64,000 nucleotides of DNA from an uncultured Bacilli bacterium (GTDB lineage Bacteria; Bacillota_I; Bacilli_A; RF39; UBA660), in NCBI GenBank assembly GCA_910586425.1, contig CAJUHL010000004.1, forward strand, positions 1-64,000. Reading direction: 5' to 3'. Within the stretch, counting starts at the first letter, position 1; every line of letters starts with the position of its first letter. The translations under genes and the position numbers were made by a program. This document shows positions 45,303 through 51,470 of this stretch, in pieces. Below the pieces are notes generated by a model, which saw nothing but the letters and a program-made list of their open reading frames with translations, searched no databases and was not told where the DNA came from.

Positions 45303-45767
45303 TTAGTCTGCCACAAACTTAATGAATTTCTTGTGTCCAAAAATTATGTTTAACTTTTCCCATGGATTTAACTTTCTGGTTCCATCAAAATCAAGATAAA
45401 AGTTCTCATACTGATAATATTTCAAATCAATGTCAAAAATTTTTTTGCATTTATCAAATTGTTCGTTTAAATCATCTGGGAAATCATCTTTTTTTACAAT
45501 ATTTTCTTTCTCATACTTAATATATTCTTGCATGAATCCTGGGACTTCGCTATATGCAATTCCGTTCATGCGTTCTTTTAACGTTGTTTCTTTTCCTGTG
45601 TAGACAGGATGGGCCGCAGCATATGAGCTGAATACGGAATATCGCTCTTGAGCCTTTTGGGCTTTTTTTTGCAGCCTTTTTGGTAAAGACTTTTTAAAAA
45701 TCACGTTCCCGCAATGCAATGCTTCAACATAATTACTTAATTCTACCGGAATAAGTTTCTCATACAT
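45303..45767 (-). CDS. partner protein of HEFGH module A
   Basis: A 154-residue protein behind TAGGAGGTTACGTCT. Its last 70 residues (DDLNEQFDKCKKIFDIDLKY...) align by eye with partners B (KEKFLICKRVMDVDFLY) and C (IQKFTNCKRYIEVDFNY), followed by a similar IIF-K/R-K tail. It always follows an HEFGH peptidase gene. An immunity or substrate-adaptor role is possible; nothing in the sequence decides. Confidence 0.65.
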   Translation of the reverse strand: MYEKLIPVELSNYVEALHCGNVIFKKSLPKRLQKKAQKAQERYSVFSSYAAAHPVYTGKETTLKERMNGIAYSEVPGFMQEYIKYEKENIVKKDDFPDDLNEQFDKCKKIFDIDLKYYQYENFYLDFDGTRKLNPWEKLNIIFGHKKFIKFVAD

Positions 45768-45865
45768 AGACGTAACCTCCTAACATTTTACACCACTATT
45801 TATCGATTTATATTGTTCTATTGCGATTAGAGATAAAAAATACTGTAACTATATATATAATGTAA

Positions 45866-45896
45866 TAAAAAGGCAGATTCCAAATCTGCCTTTTAT
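45866..45896 (-). terminator. hairpin after peptidase A
   Basis: AAAGGCAGATT and AATCTGCCTTTT arms with T residues between the peptidase and its partner gene, so read-through would be needed for co-transcription. Confidence 0.65.
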
Positions 45897-46654
45897 AATT
45901 TGTTGATGAATTTCTTATATTTATTTATGATTTTTTCGGACAATATCGTTGGATGGTTGCTGGTATAGTATTGGGAGAAGGCTTCAGCGAAGCATTCTAT
46001 GTAAGTATATCCTGCATAAGTTCCCAAATAATTGCAAGCATTATCCAATATGCGAAACTTTTCTGTGTATCCCAGTTCCTTCAAGGATTCAACACAAAAT
46101 TCAGTGATTTCGACAAAATCTGAAGTAATATTGCAATTCCTATCCTCAAATGTTGCCATGTAACCATTCACTATAGATAATTCTGGACAAACTTCATCCC
46201 ATTTATGAAGCCGACATAACAAATAATATTCCAGGATATGTCCAAATTCATGGCTCACCGTACTTTCAATGTATTCACCAGGGCCACATTTAATCGATAA
46301 TTCTCTGCGCTTTTGTATTTCAACTGATCTGAATTTTTCAGTATTGATAAACATAGTTATTGAGATTTTCCCATTTTCCACATATGGGACAACCGTTCCA
46401 CATACTCCACATGAGTTTGTACCCAAAATATCTCTTTCAATTAAATCATCAAATTCTCCAAATCTTATGCAATTCAAAAATCCTTTAGGCAGCTCCTCAT
46501 GTTCCGTCATAAGTAACTGTATCTGATTATAAGTCTTTTGGATTTCTTTGATACTTGCCTCTTCTATTCCAATAACATCTATCCCTAACTGTCCAAATTT
46601 ACATCTTAATTCATCATATTTGCTGCGTCTTAGCAGCTTATTTAATTTTAACAT
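45893..46654 (-). CDS. HEFGH zinc metallopeptidase, module A
   Basis: A 253-residue protein. SHEFGHILEYYLL provides two histidines and the catalytic Glu; ECFAEAFSQYY 90 residues later is the conserved third-ligand region seen in phage and toxin-associated zincins. The N-terminal 100 residues are helical with a GIDVIGIEE motif shared with modules B (GIRIYGIKS) and C (GIDVKELYL). No signal peptide. Its start codon lies at the foot of a leader hairpin. Confidence 0.8.
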   Translation of the reverse strand: MLKLNKLLRRSKYDELRCKFGQLGIDVIGIEEASIKEIQKTYNQIQLLMTEHEELPKGFLNCIRFGEFDDLIERDILGTNSCGVCGTVVPYVENGKISITMFINTEKFRSVEIQKRRELSIKCGPGEYIESTVSHEFGHILEYYLLCRLHKWDEVCPELSIVNGYMATFEDRNCNITSDFVEITEFCVESLKELGYTEKFRILDNACNYLGTYAGYTYIECFAEAFSQYYTSNHPTILSEKIINKYKKFINKL

Positions 46655-46754
46655 ATGTGATACCTCCTCCTTTCTACAGAAGGTATCACATGGCCCATCT
46701 GTAGTAGATTATTTTTTACTACAGAAGAGCTTGAAAGCTCCAATATTCTGTGTT
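46655..46754 (-). promoter_or_regulatory. structured leader RNA, copy A
   Basis: In mRNA order: GAGCTT/AAGCTC hairpin; TCTGTAGTA/TACTACAGA hairpin (46717-46725 with 46698-46706); ATGTGATACCT/AGGTATCACAT hairpin (46681-46691 with 46655-46665) whose loop holds the AAAGGAGG ribosome site and TCTGTAG (46674-46680), able to pair with CTACAGA of the second hairpin. A CATATTA box lies at 46760-46766. Confidence 0.7.
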
Positions 46755-46936
46755 GCGAATAATATGTTCTGAAATATTTCAAAATAATGTTGTGGATTCT
46801 GTTTATCTCACACTGTTTTGTTGCTCATATGGATCATTCATTGAAGAACTAGTGTTATAAAATACACGTTAATTCTTCAGTTCCTGATAATATGAGGTTC
46901 CATTATACTTGGAGTATATATGGACATTACAAAATC

Positions 46937-46970
46937 TCAAAAAGGAAAGAGGCACAGAGCCTCTTTTTCC
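46937..46970 (-). terminator. rho-independent terminator
   Basis: AAAGAGGC and GCCTCTTT arms with a T run after the SieB-like gene; the flanking sequence resembles the terminator at 44336-44362. Confidence 0.7.
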
Positions 46971-47033
46971 TGGTAGATAAGGGTTATCTTGTAAACGCCT
47001 TACATCTATCCGATTCAATTCATATAAATATTT

Positions 47034-47645
47034 CTAGTAAAAGCCTAAGTAATAGGGATCCCGATATACATATTCTTCGATCTTTTCACGTTCAGCTTTA
47101 AGTGCTTTCTTAAAAATTTCTTCCAAGTCTTTCTCTTCTTTTAGTTTAGTAATAACCCATGGCTGCAACATATATGGACGTTTTGGATTTTGTATATCTG
47201 TTACTGCTACTTGGTTAGTTGTTGGAGCAATTATCATACTTTGTAATAAAAATCTAACAGCTCCATCATTCATAGGAAGTTTCTGTGTATGTGTAGTGCT
47301 TGTGAATAAAAAATACACAATAGCCTTTTGGAATTTTTCCAAGTTTCTAAGGTTTTCACTTCCCTGTTTCAAAAATTTCTTCTCTTTATATTTAGCAATG
47401 TATCCTTTCGCTCCCTTTTTTAATAAATCATATATTCTTATTATCCCTTCTACAATTAAAATAGACCAAGTAATGATAAATAGAATACTTATGTAAACAC
47501 CATATTTTAACCTGAATTCCTGAAGATACAGCACCTGGCATATACTCTCTGGCAAAATCAGCATCACGCTTGTTGCAATTGCTATGGATCCAAAAATACG
47601 ATTTGACGATTTTAAAATTTCAGCAATATCAAAATTAAATTTCAA
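47034..47645 (-). CDS. SieB-like superinfection exclusion membrane protein
   Basis: A 203-residue protein with two membrane helices (about 18-36 and 48-68) followed by a basic, helical cytosolic part, an arrangement and pattern like the SieB family of phage exclusion proteins. AAAGGAGGATGGAA precedes the ATG and a CATACTA box lies at 47674-47680. Family assignment is from pattern by eye; a generic two-helix membrane protein is the alternative. Confidence 0.55.
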   Translation of the reverse strand: MKFNFDIAEILKSSNRIFGSIAIATSVMLILPESICQVLYLQEFRLKYGVYISILFIITWSILIVEGIIRIYDLLKKGAKGYIAKYKEKKFLKQGSENLRNLEKFQKAIVYFLFTSTTHTQKLPMNDGAVRFLLQSMIIAPTTNQVAVTDIQNPKRPYMLQPWVITKLKEEKDLEEIFKKALKAEREKIEEYVYRDPYYLGFY

Positions 47646-47673
47646 GTTCCATCCTCCTTTACAATTATAAAAT

Positions 47674-47680
47674 TAGTATG
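47674..47680 (-). promoter_or_regulatory. CATACTA box
   Basis: Minus-strand CATACTA 29 bases before the SieB-like start. Confidence 0.5.
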
Positions 47681-47791
47681 TATCTCTTCTATACTTTTTC
47701 ACATTTCAACACATCCTTGTTTTATAATATTTTCCAATCCTTAACCACACTGATTGCTTCTTTATCAAAAATCTATATTTATTATTTCTCT

Positions 47792-47798
47792 CATACTA
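47792..47798 (+). promoter_or_regulatory. CATACTA box
   Basis: Plus-strand CATACTA just ahead of the AAAAGGAG ribosome site of the 47822 gene. Confidence 0.5.
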
Positions 47799-47821
47799 AA
47801 AGAAAAGGAGAATCTATTTCT

Positions 47822-48187
47822 ATGACAACTAATATATTAAATGATATTAAAATGTACTATATTAAAAAATACGATTTATTAGGTAAGAAACGAATTGATC
47901 CTCGCTATGATTTATTGGGTGTCTTTCGACATGATTTTTTTCTTAAGCCAGGGTATACAGAAGCTGATTATAAAAGTTTACCTTATCCTGATAGAAACGC
48001 TCTCATCGACTTTTCAGACAGACGATGGATTGAATACTGTATGTTGGATGACAAACGTATCTCTCAGATGTTAGTTATGAATAATCCTATTTCCTCGCAA
48101 AAAGCAAAAAAGTCTTTAATAAAACGGTATAACCGTCGCTGGTCTTCATTTATTAAAAACGGAACTAACATATCACTATTAAGATAA
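47822..48187 (+). CDS. hypothetical protein, convergent overlap with next gene
   Basis: A 121-residue basic protein from ATG 47822 behind AAAAGGAGAATCTATTTCT; the longer frame upstream lacks signals. It is rich in Tyr, Arg and Lys with repeats of YDLLG. Its last 41 codons overlap, on the opposite strand, the end of the 48064-48663 gene. No family recognised. Confidence 0.6.
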   Translation: MTTNILNDIKMYYIKKYDLLGKKRIDPRYDLLGVFRHDFFLKPGYTEADYKSLPYPDRNALIDFSDRRWIEYCMLDDKRISQMLVMNNPISSQKAKKSLIKRYNRRWSSFIKNGTNISLLR

Positions 48188-48663
48188 TAACATTTTATAT
48201 CTCTTCTTTTAAGATGTGCCTCATAAAAACGATGCTTTCCATCAAGAATATAATACTGTCTAGTAGGCATCAATAGCATAATATATATTGGTTCTTGCTT
48301 AATTATAGGGAATGTATTTAATTTCACTTTTTCTTCCTCCATCGCCTCTATCTGTCTTTTATAAGCAGTTTCTCCTAAATCTTCACGAATTTGGGACAAT
48401 GAAACCACAGCATAATCGTCTGGATGGTTATGGAGGATGTAATTCCTCAAATTAGATATATTCCATGTTAAAGAAAGGCTTTCATTTGTCTGCATAAATT
48501 CGATATATTCAGTATCTAGTTCTCCTTCTATATCTTTATCTATAGAAAGATTTAAAGAATAATATAGCCTTTTCATTTCATTGAGTCTTTCTGTATAAAC
48601 TACTCTTGAAAAAGTTTTCATTCCATTTATATAATCTTGAATTTTTAGAAATGTTTTCTCCAT
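48064..48663 (-). CDS. hypothetical protein with ParB-like segment
   Basis: A 199-residue protein from ATG 48663 behind GGAGGTAGGATGG. The segment TRQYYILDGKHRFYEAHLKR, after a predicted strand, resembles the ParB/Srx fold core (dG-HR). The C-terminal 40 residues overlap the opposite gene. A sigma-A-type promoter (48693-48721) reads toward it. Confidence 0.55.
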   Translation of the reverse strand: MEKTFLKIQDYINGMKTFSRVVYTERLNEMKRLYYSLNLSIDKDIEGELDTEYIEFMQTNESLSLTWNISNLRNYILHNHPDDYAVVSLSQIREDLGETAYKRQIEAMEEEKVKLNTFPIIKQEPIYIMLLMPTRQYYILDGKHRFYEAHLKRRDIKCYYLNSDMLVPFLINEDQRRLYRFIKDFFAFCEEIGLFITNI

Positions 48664-48692
48664 CCATCCTACCTCCAGCTTTCTATATCCAG

Positions 48693-48721
48693 AGTTTACC
48701 ATAAATCCATAAGCTTTTCAA
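48693..48721 (-). promoter_or_regulatory. sigma-A-type promoter, copy 1 of 3
   Basis: TTGAAA, 17 bases, TAAACT on the minus strand, then CTGGATATA. The same promoter with flanking similarity recurs at 56039-56067 and 57343-57371. Confidence 0.7.
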
Positions 48722-48774
48722 TTCAATTCCACAAAGACTTCTCTCCACATAACAAAAAACTCACTGAAATTTCT

Positions 48775-48968
48775 TCCCATGAGTATAAAGTTAATTGCCG
48801 AAAATGTACATTGCCGGGTGTTAAGCTATTCCGACAACTTTGAATAATTACTGCTACAATAGTATTGAGCAATAGCTTCTGCAAAACATTCCTGATAATT
48901 TATATTAGATGCTAGTACAAGAATATATCCTACCGAATCTAGTATCCTTACATACCAGATTGAAAATA
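48775..48968 (-). pseudogene. relic of an HEFGH peptidase fused to a secreted-protein tail
   Basis: One frame reads ILDSVGYILVLASNINYQ then ECFAEAIAQYYCSSNY and a stop, matching the module A ending ECFAEAFSQYYTSNHP. Just after it another frame reads TPGNVHFRQLTL, matching TPDSVHFQQLTL of the relic at 51116-51325, then a terminator-like stem. This is a fourth, dead copy of the module joined to a different 3' tail. Confidence 0.6.
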
Positions 48969-49080
48969 TGTAAAATATTTACACGTATATAACTTTACAT
49001 ATGTATATAGTTCTACCACATTCCTTCCGACAATTTCCTGTATAATAGATATATGCTCCTCTCTGTAAAACCAATTCTTT

Positions 49081-49632
49081 TTAGAATTCTCTTCCACATC
49101 CTTTTAACATTGCTGGATATATTGCAGGTGTACCATTTAACACAGTCAGTTCTAATATATTATCGTGTTTCAAATATTCTTCATGATATTCTGAATTATC
49201 TTTTTCTACTATTTTGTTTAAAGTAACACTCAAAAAATCCGGCTTTAAGTATGGACTACTTTTTCCAACTATATACGGATACTTTTGAATGATTTCATTT
49301 TTTTCTTGAAGAGATACATATCTATATACAATTGTATCTTCTTTCAATTTTGGTGCAGATTGAATCAACACAGAAATAATTCCTGAATAAATAGCAAATT
49401 CTATATTTCGATTAAATCCTCCCTTTTGATATACACCATTTCTTAAATATTCATTTATCTTTACTCCAATATCTCCACAGTAATATGCTAATGGATTATT
49501 TATTGTTATATAATCTAGACATCCATCTAATAATATGGGAAATTTCCAATTTAATTTTGTATAATTTATATTGTACCAGTTACTCCATCCACGGAATATT
49601 TGTTTCAGTATATCTTTGTTCACTTTTTTCAC
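49081..49632 (-). CDS. ADP-ribosyltransferase-like protein, possibly 3'-truncated
   Basis: A 183-residue protein. TIVYRYVSL (the NAD-binding Arg), LKPDFLSVTL (Ser-x-Thr strand) and GTPAIYPAML fit the R-S-E class of toxin ADP-ribosyltransferases. The expected ExE turn would follow GCGREF, but the frame stops there, so the last catalytic Glu may be missing. The start overlaps the stop of partner B (ATGA), making it the third gene of module B. Confidence 0.6.
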   Translation of the reverse strand: MKKVNKDILKQIFRGWSNWYNINYTKLNWKFPILLDGCLDYITINNPLAYYCGDIGVKINEYLRNGVYQKGGFNRNIEFAIYSGIISVLIQSAPKLKEDTIVYRYVSLQEKNEIIQKYPYIVGKSSPYLKPDFLSVTLNKIVEKDNSEYHEEYLKHDNILELTVLNGTPAIYPAMLKGCGREF

Positions 49633-50186
49633 TCCCTATATCCATGTTGAAGAAAATATTCCTTTTCTGCCTTATATTTACTGAAATTTTTAATGTAATC
49701 AATATCTAATACACTTTTACAATCTAAGTCCCAAGATATTCTGTTTAGTCTTGATTTTTTAATAAAGATAATACTGTTTCCTATTTTCCAGGATGATTGT
49801 AATCCTATTTTTTTTCCATTTATAAAAATGCTCTCTCTAAAATACAAAAAGTCAACATCCATCACTCTTTTACATATCAAAAATTTCTCTTTTACTTCAT
49901 CTGGAACTTCTTTTTTTTCTATAATTTCTCCATCTTTATAAAAAACATATTCAAAGATATCTTCTGGAATATAATATTTATAAAAACCTCCTTTTGGTGT
50001 TAATGATGACATATACCAACCATGTAAACTTGTATATTTTAAATATGGATCCCACTCGTTTTTTCTTTTTTTAAATTCTTCATATTCAATCTCAGACACA
50101 TCATCCTTGATAAAAGCATCTCCACACCAAAAATATTTAATTTTATCTTTTTGTGAAAATTTTTCATATGGATCGATTCTACTCAT
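49629..50186 (-). CDS. partner protein of HEFGH module B
   Basis: A 185-residue protein behind AGGAGAGAAATC, 53 bases after peptidase B. Shared features with partner C: IYYIPQD/KYYIPED, a charged turn, then PxE(V/L)xxKFxxCKRxxxVDFxY and a IIFIKKSR-like end. Partner A shares the last part only. Rich in aromatic residues, no catalytic motif. It overlaps the ADP-ribosyltransferase-like gene. Confidence 0.7.
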   Translation of the reverse strand: MSRIDPYEKFSQKDKIKYFWCGDAFIKDDVSEIEYEEFKKRKNEWDPYLKYTSLHGWYMSSLTPKGGFYKYYIPEDIFEYVFYKDGEIIEKKEVPDEVKEKFLICKRVMDVDFLYFRESIFINGKKIGLQSSWKIGNSIIFIKKSRLNRISWDLDCKSVLDIDYIKNFSKYKAEKEYFLQHGYRE

Positions 50187-50226
50187 GATTTCTCTCCTAT
50201 AAGTTATGATTTTTAAATATTATGAA

Positions 50227-50256
50227 AGAAAAAGACGGTTCACCCGTCTTTCAATG
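50227..50256 (-). terminator. hairpin at the end of peptidase B
   Basis: GAAAGACGG and CCGTCTTTTTC arms overlapping the stop of peptidase B. As in module A, a hairpin separates peptidase and partner genes. Confidence 0.6.
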
Positions 50257-50965
50257 CTTTACGTATCTCTTCAACAATTATTAAGGATAATCTGCTATCC
50301 AAACCACAATAATGCATTGCAATAGCTTCTGCAAATATTTCATCTTTACTTCTAGAGGCATATTCACCAATTTGTTCAACAATAATTTGAATCTTAGGTT
50401 CATTCCCTTCAAAATATCGATTAAATGCATTTTCTACGATACTATCCGATTTCTTTTTCTTATACCTTTTATCAATTTTCTCATATGATTCCCAATTTTT
50501 GCAACTCATAGGATTATACCCAGACATTATCAAATCTAATAAATGTCCAAATTCATGAGCTATAATTATCTTGATAAAAGTTTCTTTATCCACCTTTTTG
50601 CTTCCAACTTCTTCATCATTACCTATAGATTTAAATGCTGATTTGTTGAAAACTATGCCTAATCTCTTTTTCATATCCACATATGGTCTTATATATCTTG
50701 AAACAAAAAAACCGCTACTTGCTAATGTATCACAACTTAATCGAATATAATTAAAATACTTCCTATCTTCAACTCTGATCCATGCTAGGCTTCCATTGTT
50801 CACAATTGGGTATAAATCAATCAATTCTGATAAATATACATATATAAGTTTCCATATCTCTAATTCCAGACTCTTTATTCCATATATTCTTATCCCAATT
50901 TTCTGGAACTTTTCCCTGATTTTCTTATATTCATTGCTTCCTTGCAATATTTTTTTAATTTTCAT
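50240..50965 (-). CDS. HEFGH zinc metallopeptidase, module B
   Basis: A 241-residue protein with AHEFGHLLDLIM and, 80 residues later, EIFAEAIAMHYCG as third-ligand region. The N-terminus shares the IREKFQKIGIRIYGI pattern with the other two copies. Cytosolic by lack of a signal. The ATG forms part of the stem ATAATACCT/AGGTATTAT, so its translation should depend on leader folding. Confidence 0.82.
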   Translation of the reverse strand: MKIKKILQGSNEYKKIREKFQKIGIRIYGIKSLELEIWKLIYVYLSELIDLYPIVNNGSLAWIRVEDRKYFNYIRLSCDTLASSGFFVSRYIRPYVDMKKRLGIVFNKSAFKSIGNDEEVGSKKVDKETFIKIIIAHEFGHLLDLIMSGYNPMSCKNWESYEKIDKRYKKKKSDSIVENAFNRYFEGNEPKIQIIVEQIGEYASRSKDEIFAEAIAMHYCGLDSRLSLIIVEEIRKALKDG

Positions 50966-51056
50966 AATACCTCCTTCCTACAGAAGGTATTATACAACCC
51001 ATCTGTAGATAAAACAATATTTACAGATGAGCTTTAAGGCTCCAAGTTTCTGTGCC
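50966..51056 (-). promoter_or_regulatory. structured leader RNA, copy B
   Basis: In mRNA order: GAGC/GCTC hairpin; CATCTGTA/TACAGATG hairpin (51022-51029 with 51000-51007); ATAATACCT/AGGTATTAT hairpin (50985-50993 with 50964-50972) that includes the AT of the start codon and places the AAGGAGG ribosome site at the loop. TCTGTAG (50978-50984) can instead pair with CTACAGA (51002-51008). CATACTA promoter box at 51062-51068. Confidence 0.7.
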
Positions 51057-51061
51057 TGAAA

Positions 51062-51068
51062 TAGTATG
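51062..51068 (-). promoter_or_regulatory. CATACTA box of leader B
   Basis: Minus-strand CATACTA at the expected position for a transcript starting just before the leader hairpins. Confidence 0.5.
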
Positions 51069-51085
51069 ACAAAATAAAGAAATAA

Positions 51086-51113
51086 AAAACTCATCGGAAT
51101 TTCTTCCGACGAG
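51086..51113 (-). terminator. terminator of the relic upstream of module B
   Basis: AACTCGTCGGAA and TTCCGATGAGTT arms with a T run. Near-copies lie at 48760-48785, 56098-56126 and 61863-61893. Confidence 0.75.
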
Positions 51114-51115
51114 TT

Positions 51116-51325
51116 TAAAGTTAATTGCTGAAAATGTACGCTATCCGGTGTTGGAAAATCAAGATTCAGCACCTGATTAGAACCTATATAAGCAGTTCCA
51201 TTCACTCTGATGCAATATACAATATGATCTCCAGTTCCAGAAATGGCAGCTTTCAAACTTAATGCTTTTGCAAGAGAACAAGCCGTCACAGCATATTCTG
51301 TACACAATCCTTTCTTGTCAATCAA
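51116..51325 (-). pseudogene. transglutaminase-like domain fragment
   Basis: A frame reads IDKKGLCTEYAVTACSLAKA, then GDHIVYCIRVNGTAYIGSN and TPDSVHF. GLCTEYA with the nucleophile-type Cys, then the His and a 'vnGTAYIGS' strand, is the ending of a transglutaminase-like domain as found in secreted Lachnospiraceae proteins. The 5' part is absent and the frame runs into leader B without a proper stop, so it is a relic. Confidence 0.6.
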
Positions 51326-51470
51326 GAGTAATAACGATATAAATTTCTTACATCTGTCTTTGTTTAACCCAGCCTATACAAGTAACTTGAACATAGCAAG
51401 GCTATTATCTTTTATTATAAAAGATGAAATTATTAAAAAAGCCCTTGAAAAGGACTTTTTAACAATAATC

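Noticed and set aside
49081..49632. VRR or other nuclease reading of the module B third gene
   Set aside because: The R / S-x-T / GTPAIY order fits ADP-ribosyltransferases better and no nuclease motif is present.
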